DNA of 64,000 bases, taken from Polyangiaceae bacterium. Lineage in GTDB: Bacteria; Myxococcota_A; Polyangia; Polyangiales; Polyangiaceae. The stretch covers positions 186,001-250,000 of the forward strand of contig JADJRH010000002.1 in assembly GCA_016712345.1 (NCBI GenBank), in the 5' to 3' direction. Both the position numbers and the translations under genes were made by a program. Every line of letters starts with the position of its first letter. Within the stretch, counting starts at the first letter, position 1. Positions 36,480-45,222 of the stretch are shown here, one piece after another. The notes under the pieces are model-generated. The model saw only the letters and a program-made list of their open reading frames with translations, did no database searches and was not told the origin of the DNA.

Positions 36480-39400
36480 CTTTTTTGATAACCAGTCGTT
36501 TGACGCCACGTTTCAGACCTACCCATTTGCAAAGGTCCGATCGGCCCAATGGCGATCTACACCCGGTTGGGAAGGGTTGCCCGATCCTCAAAAGGTAGAA
36601 CTGTCGTTTCTAAACACGACACGCCTTGTCGTGCCCACGAACAACAGCAAAACCTATTTCACGCTCACCACAGAAAACCGTTTGCGCCGAGCGCAAGGCG
36701 AATTTGACGCTACGGCGCAAGGGTCGAGTTTGCTGGAGTACACCCGAAGCGTTGAAAATGGTGCGGCAAACGTCCCCATCTTGCGCGACACAACCGCCAA
36801 GGTCACCAACTTCGACGACGTTGGAAATGTGCTTTCTGAAACGTCCGCGACGGTAGATGTCAACCTGACAACCACCATCGAGCGTACGGTAAAAAACGAC
36901 GTTGATACCTGGAATCTTGGCCAAGTCACGCAGCAAAAAGAGTGCAGCGCGGCGAATGGGTTGACGCAGTGTCGATCCATCCAACGATCGTTTACCCCTT
37001 ACGGGGAGGTTGCGGGCGAAACGGTACAGGATGAAGCCGATCCCACAACGCGGATTGAGGTCAGTTACGGGCGCGACCATCATGGAAATGTGACCTCCCT
37101 CAGCGCGAAAGATCCCAAAGGCGCCGAACGCACCTCCACGATTACGTACGATTCAACTGGGCTCTACCCTCGCGAACATACCAACCCGGCCGGCCATGTC
37201 ACACGCACCGAGTTTGATCCACGGCTTGGCGTCGTGACCCGAATCACTGACGCAAATGGGCTTGTGACTGAGCATCAGGTAGATGGTTTCGGGCGCCTGA
37301 CATTGAAAAAGCGCCCCGATGGTACAAGTACAAGTTTCACCATTACTCGCACGAGAGACGGGGCACACAACCAGAACGCCTGGCGCATTCGCGAACGGAC
37401 GATCGAAACAGGAGGGCAGGACGAAGAGATCGAACGCGACGCTTTCGGTCGAGTGGTTCAACATTGGTGGTATGGTCCGACACCGGAAGGTCAAACCAAC
37501 GCGCCGCGGATCACGCAACGATTCGAATATGATCGGTTGACGGGTAGAGTCGCCCGAAGGTCAATCCCCATGCGCGAGGATGCCGCGCCCAACAAAGTCG
37601 AATGGGATGAGTTTGTCACCGACGGGTTAGGCCGCGAGGTCAAACGCACCACGGCTTTCGGCGCCACCACGGAAACGGAGTTTGATGGACTGACCATCAA
37701 GACGACCGATCCGCTTGGAAACGTGAGCATCGCAGAAAACGACGCCTTGGGTAGAAAGATCGCCGTCACCGACGCCGCCAACGGCGTTACGGTGTACACC
37801 TACGGGCCCTTTGGAAAGTTAACCAAAGTCACCGGACCCGACGGTGCAACCACGCTCACCACATTCGATGCGATGGGTAGACCGGTTGAAACGGTAGACC
37901 CCGACAAGGGAGGCACTCAACAAACCTACAACGCCTTTGGTGAGCTGGTTTCATTGGTAGACGCCCTCGGAAATGAAACCACCTTTGAACGTGATCCGCT
38001 CGGTCGAGTGACGAAGCGCCTCGACGATTTGGGCGCTACCACCGAAATCACAACGTGGACATTTGACACGGCCCCGAACGGAAAAGGGAAGATCCACCAT
38101 GTAAAGAGTATCGATGCAGAAAAAACGTACACCTATGATAAATTGGGAAGGGTAGAAAGTGTCAGCCTGGAGGTGACGGGGAACGGGCCCGCGATAACAG
38201 GAAAGATCGGTTATGATCTCTTCGGCCGCGTCGAAACCCTGACCTACCCAACGGCAAAGAGCAGCGTACCTTTTGCAGTCGTCCAAGACTACGACGCGCA
38301 CGGGTTTACCCGTAAGGTGCGCGACCGAAACATCGATCTCACCTATTGGCAGTTGACCGGGGTGGACGACGCCGGCAGGTTTGCGCAGGAACAAATGGGC
38401 AATGGAGTTTCTACTACCCATCGAACCTATTTCGCCGCGCAGCAAAGGCTAAGAAACATCACCACAGAAAACGCGGCCGGTTTGGTGCAAAGTTTGGAGT
38501 TTGAATGGGATGCTCGCCTAAACCTGAAAAGCCGCACCGATGATTTGCAGCCACAACACACCACCGAACGATTCAGGTACGACGCCCTTGAGCGGCTAAC
38601 GTGCTCGTATTTCTCGACGCAAGAAGATGTTTCGGCGCCTTGCGATTGGAGTTACCAATACGCGCCGAACGGCAACTTGACATACAAGTCCGACGTGGGC
38701 ACGCTGGAGTATAACGATCCTACCCATCCTCACGGTGCCACCGCGGCCGGAGGGGCAGCATACCAATACGACGCCACCGGCAACCAAACGGCTCGCCCCG
38801 TGGGGGTGAAGGTTGCGTACACCGCGTTTGATCTACCCAGAACGATCACCCAACCGAGCGGAGTGATCTCGTTTGGATATGACGGCGACCAAAAACGTGT
38901 ACGCAAGACAACCGCAACGCACGAAACGCTTTATTTCGCCGACCTGTATGAACGGATGAAAGACGCCGCGAACGCGCTCACCGAGCGATTTTATGTGCGC
39001 TCGCCTGAACGCGTGATCGCGATTGTCACCCGCGGAGGCAATCAACCGGGCACAATGTATGTGCACGCCGACCACTTGGGATCGGTGGATGTACTCACCG
39101 ATGCCGATGGGAAGGTCACCGAGCGGCGCAGTTACGACGCCTTTGGCCAAAGGCGAAATCCCGAGTGGGGCGCCCCAATACCCGCGAGCTTTCCTGACTC
39201 GACATCGCTTGGTTATACCGGCCACGAAGATGATGGAGAGATCGGTTTAGTCAACATGAAAGGACGGATGTTTGATCCCAAGTTGGGTAGGTTTTTGAGC
39301 ACCGACCCGATTGTGCAGGATTGGACATTTAGCCAAGCGTGGAACCCTTACAGCTACGTTTTCAATAATCCGTTGACCTATACCGATCCAAGCGGATTTG

Positions 39401-40239
39401 ACGGCGAACCCAAGCGTGAGCCGGGCGTGGTGTACATGCCGGAGGCAAATATCAAGGTGCCAGTCCCGACGAACGGGACCGCGCCACCCAAGGAGGACAA
39501 GCCCAAAGAAGAGAAGAAACACGGCGTGGGTGAAGGCGAAAACGATGTCAACACCACCGGGTTGATCACCCCATTGGTTGACGCGGACGAAGAAGGGGAA
39601 GACGATCAACCGTGGTATCACCATCCCATCGCGCATGGGATCATCGGATTTGGCGCGGGGCTTGGACTTGGCTATGTCCCCTTTGCTGGAATAACGGAGG
39701 AAATTCTAGAAAAAGCGCACGTACTGAATCCAGTCTCCCCGACGTATCACTATGCCAAGTCGGCGGGCATGAGCATTGGAGGGCTGATCGCCATGCTCCA
39801 GGGCTTTAATGAAATTGCGGGAGCTGTGATGCTCGCTCCCGAAATCGGTCCAGGCGGAACCGTGGCCATTTCTAACATGGCATTGGCCCAAGTGTCAGGT
39901 GGTGCACTGAATGTATACGCCGGCACGCAAGCGATGATGTCCGGGCCGAACGGACGGCAGAGCGCTGGGCCGTCCGCCACTCGCGGTGAAACTCCGGCCG
40001 CGCGTGCGGGCCGCGAAGCTCACAAGAATTGGAATCCAGGAAACGGTTTTGAAAAGGAGTTTCGATTGCCGAGCGGTAAACGACCGGATGCGGTAAACTT
40101 CGAAACGAAAGAGGTGTTGGAATTGAAACCAAACAACCCGGAGGCAATTCGAAAAGGCGAAGCTCAACTCCGGGAATATGTTGATGAGTTGAATAAGCAT
40201 TTTGGCGGTGGATTCACCGGTCGCGTAGTTACGTATTAA
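36361..40239 (+). CDS. RHS toxin, C-terminal half with PD-(D/E)XK nuclease tip (frame-split gene)
   Basis: The authentic sequence in this frame begins at about 36430 (GFGARFLTDLDTG). Dozens of YD/RHS repeats follow (GRVTKRLDDLG, YDAFGQRRNPEWG), then the conserved core end (GRFLSTDPI, PYSYVFNNPLTYTDPSG), a Pro/Glu/Lys linker, a hydrophobic Gly-rich segment (pretoxin-like) and a C-terminal domain of about 85 residues. That tip carries GREAHKNWN, then KRPDAVNFETKEVLELKPNN, with Asp and ExK spacing of a PD-(D/E)XK nuclease; it resembles the Tox-REase-9 type. The RHS cage would release the tip into a target cell. The stop is followed after 10 bases by an immunity gene. Confidence 0.87.
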   Translation: MLGAGIACGTAMDGYSLHRAFLGFGARFLTDLDTGAITADFFDNQSFDATFQTYPFAKVRSAQWRSTPGWEGLPDPQKVELSFLNTTRLVVPTNNSKTYFTLTTENRLRRAQGEFDATAQGSSLLEYTRSVENGAANVPILRDTTAKVTNFDDVGNVLSETSATVDVNLTTTIERTVKNDVDTWNLGQVTQQKECSAANGLTQCRSIQRSFTPYGEVAGETVQDEADPTTRIEVSYGRDHHGNVTSLSAKDPKGAERTSTITYDSTGLYPREHTNPAGHVTRTEFDPRLGVVTRITDANGLVTEHQVDGFGRLTLKKRPDGTSTSFTITRTRDGAHNQNAWRIRERTIETGGQDEEIERDAFGRVVQHWWYGPTPEGQTNAPRITQRFEYDRLTGRVARRSIPMREDAAPNKVEWDEFVTDGLGREVKRTTAFGATTETEFDGLTIKTTDPLGNVSIAENDALGRKIAVTDAANGVTVYTYGPFGKLTKVTGPDGATTLTTFDAMGRPVETVDPDKGGTQQTYNAFGELVSLVDALGNETTFERDPLGRVTKRLDDLGATTEITTWTFDTAPNGKGKIHHVKSIDAEKTYTYDKLGRVESVSLEVTGNGPAITGKIGYDLFGRVETLTYPTAKSSVPFAVVQDYDAHGFTRKVRDRNIDLTYWQLTGVDDAGRFAQEQMGNGVSTTHRTYFAAQQRLRNITTENAAGLVQSLEFEWDARLNLKSRTDDLQPQHTTERFRYDALERLTCSYFSTQEDVSAPCDWSYQYAPNGNLTYKSDVGTLEYNDPTHPHGATAAGGAAYQYDATGNQTARPVGVKVAYTAFDLPRTITQPSGVISFGYDGDQKRVRKTTATHETLYFADLYERMKDAANALTERFYVRSPERVIAIVTRGGNQPGTMYVHADHLGSVDVLTDADGKVTERRSYDAFGQRRNPEWGAPIPASFPDSTSLGYTGHEDDGEIGLVNMKGRMFDPKLGRFLSTDPIVQDWTFSQAWNPYSYVFNNPLTYTDPSGFDGEPKREPGVVYMPEANIKVPVPTNGTAPPKEDKPKEEKKHGVGEGENDVNTTGLITPLVDADEEGEDDQPWYHHPIAHGIIGFGAGLGLGYVPFAGITEEILEKAHVLNPVSPTYHYAKSAGMSIGGLIAMLQGFNEIAGAVMLAPEIGPGGTVAISNMALAQVSGGALNVYAGTQAMMSGPNGRQSAGPSATRGETPAARAGREAHKNWNPGNGFEKEFRLPSGKRPDAVNFETKEVLELKPNNPEAIRKGEAQLREYVDELNKHFGGGFTGRVVTY
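36421..36429 (+). other. Frameshift site in the RHS gene (T6-G4 run)
   Basis: The run GGC-TTTTTT-GGGG-TTC. The upstream frame reads GGC TTT TTT GGG; leaving out one base in the T6 or G4 run then gives TTC GGT GCG CGG and restores the SpvB/TcdB consensus. The T run begins at 36420. Confidence 0.82.
38910..39420 (+). repeat. RHS core repeat, copy B
   Basis: Partner of the inverted copy at 19391-19900. Similarity begins at AACCGCAACGCACGAAAC and ends just after the GFDGEPKREP codons, where the two tips diverge. Confidence 0.88.
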
Positions 40240-40249
40240 AGGAGGCCCC

Positions 40250-40708
40250 GTGAAATCGGATGCTGTCAGCATGGCCCTTTCAGATCTTGTGGTCGCCGCT
40301 GGGTTCGTGAGGAAGCGAGACACATGGTATCGCGCGACCGAGGATCTCATTCAAGTGCTGAATGTTCAGAAGTCCCGGTATGGTCAACAATACTATTTGA
40401 ATCTTGGGATATGGCTAAAGCCCTTGGGAGAGGTGCAGTTTCCGAAAGAGAATGTATGCCATGTGCGCATTAGGGCCCGGCAACTCGACGAGGCGACCCG
40501 CGCCGAGTTTGAAAAATGTCTGGACTTGGACAGTGGTATCACCCCAGAAGAACGCGAAAACCAGATCCGCCGATTGGTTGACGACGTTGTCCTGCCGTTT
40601 TTCGCAAGATGCGAGTCCATTGCGCAAATCCGACAAGTGTACAACTCGGGTGTGCTGAAACGAGCCGCCGTTTTGAGTACCGCACAAGAGTTTTTGACGG
40701 GTCAATGA
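40250..40708 (+). CDS. DUF4304 family protein, immunity to the RHS nuclease tip
   Basis: 152 residues from the GTG at 40250, which has a strong GGAGG four bases upstream and follows the toxin stop by 10 bases. The N-terminal half fits DUF4304: LVVAAGFVRKRDTWYRA, IQVLNVQKSRYGQQYYLNLGIWL. No signal peptide, so it acts in the cytoplasm. DUF4304 proteins recur directly downstream of polymorphic toxins. I infer that it binds the PD-(D/E)XK tip; direct evidence is lacking. Confidence 0.8.
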   Translation: MKSDAVSMALSDLVVAAGFVRKRDTWYRATEDLIQVLNVQKSRYGQQYYLNLGIWLKPLGEVQFPKENVCHVRIRARQLDEATRAEFEKCLDLDSGITPEERENQIRRLVDDVVLPFFARCESIAQIRQVYNSGVLKRAAVLSTAQEFLTGQ

Positions 40709-40973
40709 GGCCCTGAGTTGAAGGTTCGCAAGTTCCAACAACCGGTGAACCAATGGGTAGAACGCATTCGCCCGCGAGGTGAGGCACACTCTACTGGATG
40801 ACTTTTCTTGGTTCATGCAACCACTCAAACTATACTAACCTGTTTGAGACAGTAGACTGTCTCGGCTCGACTTCCAAGTCAGCATCGTCGGGTTGGTTGG
40901 CCCATTTTCGAGGCGCGGTAGGAAAATGAGTAAGAGCGAGAATCATTGGTAAGTCGCTGGAATAGGCGCAGAA

Positions 40974-41447
40974 GTGAGGCGCAGAACGAGGCCGTCCAAA
41001 TGGGTACTTTTCATCGCGATATTGGGGACCGTATTGCTTGTTGGGGCGGTCGAATTGTACAAGGAATGGGGTGGCCCACCTTTGGGGGTGGGTAAGATCG
41101 GGCCAGTGTCGATCTTGATCGGCTCGGTCGTTCTACCGGGCTTGATCCTTGTGCCGGTTTTCGGGTTTGTTAAATGGCGCGCAGCGAAAGCGCACCCAGC
41201 AACTCGGTTCAGCTTACCCGACGCAACGGGCAAAGACCATTCGCTCTCGCGGCAGAGTCATATTGGTATGGGTGCTGTGTATTGGGGTCTTTATTGCGAT
41301 CTATCAGATTTTTCAGCCCCAGAAAAAACGCGCACCCGCGGGCTCACCTACCCATTCGGGTGCAACTCGCAGCAGGTAACTTTTTCCGGTAAGACCGTAA
41401 ACGCACATGAGCGTCGTTCATTCGTTGCACAATCGGCGCAAACCTAA
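40974..41447 (+). pseudogene. Small membrane protein, probably frameshifted
   Basis: The GTG at 40974 opens a frame with two membrane helices (WVLFIAILGTVLLVGAVELY and ILIGSVVLPGLILVPVFGFV). After about residue 85 the sequence loses protein character. In the +1 frame a third helix appears (VILVWVLCIGVFIAIYQIF) followed by a basic tail and a stop at 41379. One surplus base near 41215-41255 would join them into a three-helix protein of about 135 residues. It may be a second immunity or toxin-linked membrane protein of the RHS locus. Family unknown. Confidence 0.5.
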
Positions 41448-41522
41448 TTGCGCAATTGGTGATCACTTGCTGCGCGGGCCTCAATTCCAACGGGTCTACA
41501 GCTTCGGCACGCCGCGTGCCAT

Positions 41523-42641
41523 GTGAAGGGCATGTTCAAGAGCGCGTGGGTAGGTTTGGCGGCGGCGGCCCTTTGGGGATGTTCGAGCGGTGTGGGGTGG
41601 CTGCCTGAAAACCACGGTGGGGGAGGGCAGGGCGGTGAAGAAGGTTCAGGTACGGGAGTTCCTTCGACATCTTCGGGAAAAGGTGGCTCGCCTGAACATA
41701 CAACCTCCAGTTCATCGAGCGGTCAGGGAGGTACAACCACCGGGTCCACGACCGGTTCTACTTCGTCCACGGGGGTGACAACAAGCTCCGGCACTACGAG
41801 CACGGGAACTGGAAATCAAGGCGAATCGTGCGCAGGTACGGTGCCTCAGGTTCCCGGTTGTTATTGGGAACCTGTCTGCCCAAACGCGCCTCTTGCCGAC
41901 AGTGATAATTCATATTCCCAAAACATGTGGCTCTCGGCCGCTCTTGAAGCTACCAAACGCCGCTACCCATCGGCCAACTGCCTCTTTGACATGTACGCAA
42001 GCGATGTTGGAAACTACGCTGATAAGTGGGATTTCGGGTCACTCTGCGAGTCGATGATGACCATGATGCATGAAGAGACGCATGGGTATGATTACGAGCA
42101 CGCGCTCGGAAACAACCACTTTTCGTATTTTATTACGTGTGACCTTACGCTTGAAACGCCATGGCTTGACGGTTTTCCCCGGAGCGAAATCTTACCCCTG
42201 GTAGAAGGAAATTCTACCAACTTGTACGACGGCACCTACCTCACAGGCACGCAGGGAACATACGGTTTTGTAGAACTGCTCGACGAGTGGAACGCATATC
42301 TCAATGGCATGGCTGCCATTGGCATTGTAGGCGATTACGTGCCCGCGTTTGGAATCAGTGGGACCGACGGGGCACTCGCATTGGCCTATTACGTGGAGCT
42401 TTACCTTCGCGTTGCGCGAACTTCGTACCCGTCCACCTACTCTGCCATTAAAAACGACACGGACTTTACAAATCTCCTTCGTTTGCAGTGGAATCGCATG
42501 CACTTTTTCTTGGAAATCGCCGACCAATATCCAAAGCTATCCATTCAGGCCGACAATATTCGAGAGCTTGTGTACGCACCTGACAACCAAGAAGAACTTG
42601 AATTGCTGCTTGGCCCTCTCACGGCCGACGCATGCAACTAA
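41523..42641 (+). CDS. Lipoprotein with HExxH metallopeptidase motif
   Basis: 372 residues. The signal ends in a lipobox (ALWGCSSG), and a Gly/Ser/Thr-rich linker reaches about residue 98. The globular domain holds MMHEETHGYDYEH with HExxH at 183-187, the zincin signature; three or four cysteines (about 100-215) probably form disulphides. I cannot place it in a named peptidase family, and a third zinc ligand is not evident. GTG 41523 or ATG 41532 could start it. It is 63 bases upstream of the MoxR gene on the same strand, so it may or may not share that transcript. Confidence 0.7.
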   Translation: MKGMFKSAWVGLAAAALWGCSSGVGWLPENHGGGGQGGEEGSGTGVPSTSSGKGGSPEHTTSSSSSGQGGTTTGSTTGSTSSTGVTTSSGTTSTGTGNQGESCAGTVPQVPGCYWEPVCPNAPLADSDNSYSQNMWLSAALEATKRRYPSANCLFDMYASDVGNYADKWDFGSLCESMMTMMHEETHGYDYEHALGNNHFSYFITCDLTLETPWLDGFPRSEILPLVEGNSTNLYDGTYLTGTQGTYGFVELLDEWNAYLNGMAAIGIVGDYVPAFGISGTDGALALAYYVELYLRVARTSYPSTYSAIKNDTDFTNLLRLQWNRMHFFLEIADQYPKLSIQADNIRELVYAPDNQEELELLLGPLTADACN

Positions 42642-42704
42642 ACCACATTGGGAACTCAACTTGCCCGTAGCCGTACCGAAAGCGTTGAGCTATAAGCTGG
42701 GCGA

Positions 42705-43760
42705 ATGTTGTCGCTCACCCCCACTGAACTGGTAGAACTGCTCCTGTCGCTGCCGGCTGAGCGCACACCGTTTATTTGGGGGCCCCCCGGCATTGGCAAA
42801 AGCGCCCTCGTGCGTGAGGCGGCAGACCTGTTGGAGCTTCCGTGTGTTACCCTTTTGGGTACCCAAATCGCACCTGAAGATCTCATCGGCGTGCCCCGCA
42901 TTCGCAACATGGGTGAAAGTTACGTCACCGAGTTTTGTCCACCGCGCGCCATCCTTCGGACAGAGCCGTTTTTGCTTTTTATCGATGAGCTGAACAGCGC
43001 GGTTCCAGATGTTCAAAAAGCGTTCTACTCCCTTATTCTCGACAGGAGATTGGGGGATTACGTTCTACCCACCGGCTCGCGTGTTGTGGCCGCCGGCAAC
43101 CGGGTAGAAGATCGCGCGCTTGTAAGGCCCATGGCCACGGCGCTTTCCAATCGCATGGTGCATGTGGCGCTCGCGCCCGACGCAAATGCCTGGCTTTCGT
43201 GGGGTGCTACCAACGGTGTACACGCGCTCGTGCTTGCGTTTGTTCGCGCCCGGCCCGACCGTTTGTTTGAGCCTCCCCCCACCGATTCTACCCCTGCCTA
43301 CCCAACTCCGCGCGCATGGCACATGCTTTCCGACGCGTTATTTGTGGTGGGTGAACACCTGTGGGCCGCGCTTGCCGCAGGATCGGTGGGTGACCGCGCC
43401 GGGGCTGAGTTTTCGGCGTTTGCCAAACGCGCACTGGAGGCCCCCTCGCTTGAATCGCTGGCGGCCGGAAAAGCCTCGGTTCCTCGCGATCCAGAACTCA
43501 TTTATTTTCTCGGTGCAAGTTGCATTGCCAAACTCGCATCTTCCCATCCTTCCGATGGTGAACTCTGTGCCAAAGTGGTTTCTTTACTGGGGGCAGCCTC
43601 CAAAGAAGTAGCCGTTTGGACGGTGGACACAGCGCTGGGTAGAAAGGACAAAACGGTGGCCCTCACCGCGTTTGAAAACTACGTCCGCACCAGCGGATCG
43701 CAGGTGCTTGTTGACGTGATTCGGCTTGGTCGCTACGCGCGTGATCCGGCGCCGCGATGA
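42705..43760 (+). CDS. MoxR-family AAA+ ATPase
   Basis: 351 residues. Walker A GPPGIGKS is at 26-33. The Walker B region is FLLFIDELNSA, followed by a sensor 1 asparagine (VVAAGNR) and LSNRMVHV with the arginine finger area, as in the MoxR group. MoxR ATPases work with VWA proteins as chaperones that mature or remodel large complexes (RavA-ViaA, CbbQ-CbbO, GvpN). The stop overlaps the start of a VWA gene (ATGA), and a vault-like protein follows, so the likely client is that protein. The C-terminal domain (200-351) is helical. Confidence 0.9.
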   Translation: MLSLTPTELVELLLSLPAERTPFIWGPPGIGKSALVREAADLLELPCVTLLGTQIAPEDLIGVPRIRNMGESYVTEFCPPRAILRTEPFLLFIDELNSAVPDVQKAFYSLILDRRLGDYVLPTGSRVVAAGNRVEDRALVRPMATALSNRMVHVALAPDANAWLSWGATNGVHALVLAFVRARPDRLFEPPPTDSTPAYPTPRAWHMLSDALFVVGEHLWAALAAGSVGDRAGAEFSAFAKRALEAPSLESLAAGKASVPRDPELIYFLGASCIAKLASSHPSDGELCAKVVSLLGAASKEVAVWTVDTALGRKDKTVALTAFENYVRTSGSQVLVDVIRLGRYARDPAPR

Positions 43761-45184
43761 GTACACCCGAGCATCAAGGCGCCACCGCCGTTCGTCAGCT
43801 TTATGCGGATCCGGCCGCCGCTGCGGCCCAATCGGTGGACAAAATTGCAGCGGCCCGTGTGTGGCTGCTTAAAGAAAAACCTTTTTTCGGCGTGCTTTCA
43901 CGCGCTCTTACTGTTGAACCTACCCTTCAGGTTCCGGCGTTTCGGCTGCTCGCATCTGACCATCTTCGTTTTAATCCGCTCGTTGTTTTAGAACTCAAGT
44001 TTCCCATGTTGTGCGCGCGTTTGGCTCACCTTGCCATGCACGCCGCGTTGGGGGCTTTGTCGCGCCGAAATCACCGGGAAGAGCGAAAGTGGAATGCCGC
44101 TCACGACCTTGCAATTGAGCCGCTTTTGCGCGCGGGAGCGCTTGGATCCGGGGCGACGCTTGTCAACTCAGGAATTGACCTACCCCCCGGCGCAAGCGCC
44201 GATGAATATTTCGCCCTGCTGCCCGACGGAGCGCGTCCCGACGATTTGTGGTGCGATTTGTGTGATCCACCTTCTCAGGTGAGCGCGCCGCCCGCCGGTC
44301 AGTTTACCCGTCAAGATGACGGTAAAGGGGACGAACCCGCGGAACAAAATCCAAACAAAAAAGGCTCAAATCGAGGTGAAGCGCCCGATCCTGAAAGAGA
44401 ACCCGATCCTTCCACCGCCGCCGAGGGTCAGGGAGAAGAGGACGAAGACAACTCTGACAGTGATATGCCGGAACCTTCTCCACTTGAAACGCGAGCGCGT
44501 GAACTGCAATGGAAGATGCGGCTTTCTGCGGCCCTTGAAGAAGAGATTTTGTCCGGCGGGAAAACGTTTGGAACCGTGCCGGGTTGGATCGATGAAATGG
44601 TGCGCGCCACCATCGAACCTCCACCCGATTGGGCGGCAGAACTACAGCGGTCCGTGGCAATGCTTACCCGTCAGGGGAGGAGTTTTTTGCGGCCTTCCCG
44701 CCGAATGAGTGCCCTCGCGGGGGAGAACGGCGAGTGGCCTGAAGTGGTGGCAATGCCGGGTAGAAGGGTTACTCCGGCGGGTCAACTCGTGGCGGTAGTG
44801 GACACTTCCGCTTCAATCGATTCAACCGTTGTGTCCCGGTTTTTTGGAGCGCTTGCGTCGGTGGCAACCGCCGAGGGGTTTGATGAAATTCGCGTGATTC
44901 AGGCCGACAGTGAAGTTACCCGCGATGAAGTGGTGAGCGCGGCTGAACTTCTATTTCAGGAAGTGGCCGTGACGGGTAGAGGTGGCACCGACTTTGGCCC
45001 CGCACTCACGCAACTTGCGCGCGAATCAAAGCGCGCTGCGGAGCGTTTTACAGTTGTTTACCTGACCGACCTCGACGGGCGGTTTCCATCCCCTACGGAA
45101 GTGACGCCATTGGATGTTTTGTGGGTAACTCCGGTAAAGCCCGCAAAAGTTCCGCCTTGGGGTAGGTGGCTTTTAATGCGTTGA
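43757..45184 (+). CDS. VWA protein with degenerate DUF2201-type N-terminal domain
   Basis: 475 residues. The N-terminal part resembles the DUF2201 metallopeptidase-like domain (HLAMHAALGALSRR, KWNAAHDLAIEPLL), but the HExxH glutamate is replaced (HLAMH), suggesting loss of catalysis. A charged Glu/Asp/Pro linker spans about 185-240. The C-terminal VWA domain has a MIDAS motif DTSAS at 349-353, with GGTDFGP and LTDLDG supplying the further metal ligands. It is the partner of the overlapping MoxR gene. The pair probably forms a metal-dependent adaptor and motor. Confidence 0.87.
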   Translation: MSTPEHQGATAVRQLYADPAAAAAQSVDKIAAARVWLLKEKPFFGVLSRALTVEPTLQVPAFRLLASDHLRFNPLVVLELKFPMLCARLAHLAMHAALGALSRRNHREERKWNAAHDLAIEPLLRAGALGSGATLVNSGIDLPPGASADEYFALLPDGARPDDLWCDLCDPPSQVSAPPAGQFTRQDDGKGDEPAEQNPNKKGSNRGEAPDPEREPDPSTAAEGQGEEDEDNSDSDMPEPSPLETRARELQWKMRLSAALEEEILSGGKTFGTVPGWIDEMVRATIEPPPDWAAELQRSVAMLTRQGRSFLRPSRRMSALAGENGEWPEVVAMPGRRVTPAGQLVAVVDTSASIDSTVVSRFFGALASVATAEGFDEIRVIQADSEVTRDEVVSAAELLFQEVAVTGRGGTDFGPALTQLARESKRAAERFTVVYLTDLDGRFPSPTEVTPLDVLWVTPVKPAKVPPWGRWLLMR

Positions 45185-45210
45185 TCGGGATATGTTGCTC
45201 ACAACACCAT

Positions 45211-45215
45211 AGGAG
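45211..45215 (+). promoter_or_regulatory. Ribosome-binding site fixing the vault-like gene start
   Basis: AGGAG seven bases before the ATG at 45223. It excludes the in-frame start at 45166, which lies inside the VWA gene. Confidence 0.8.
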
Positions 45216-45222
45216 TTTGATC

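Noticed and set aside
45166..45222. Longer N terminus for the vault-like protein
   Set aside because: Those 19 codons overlap the VWA gene, and a good AGGAG site sits directly before the ATG at 45223.
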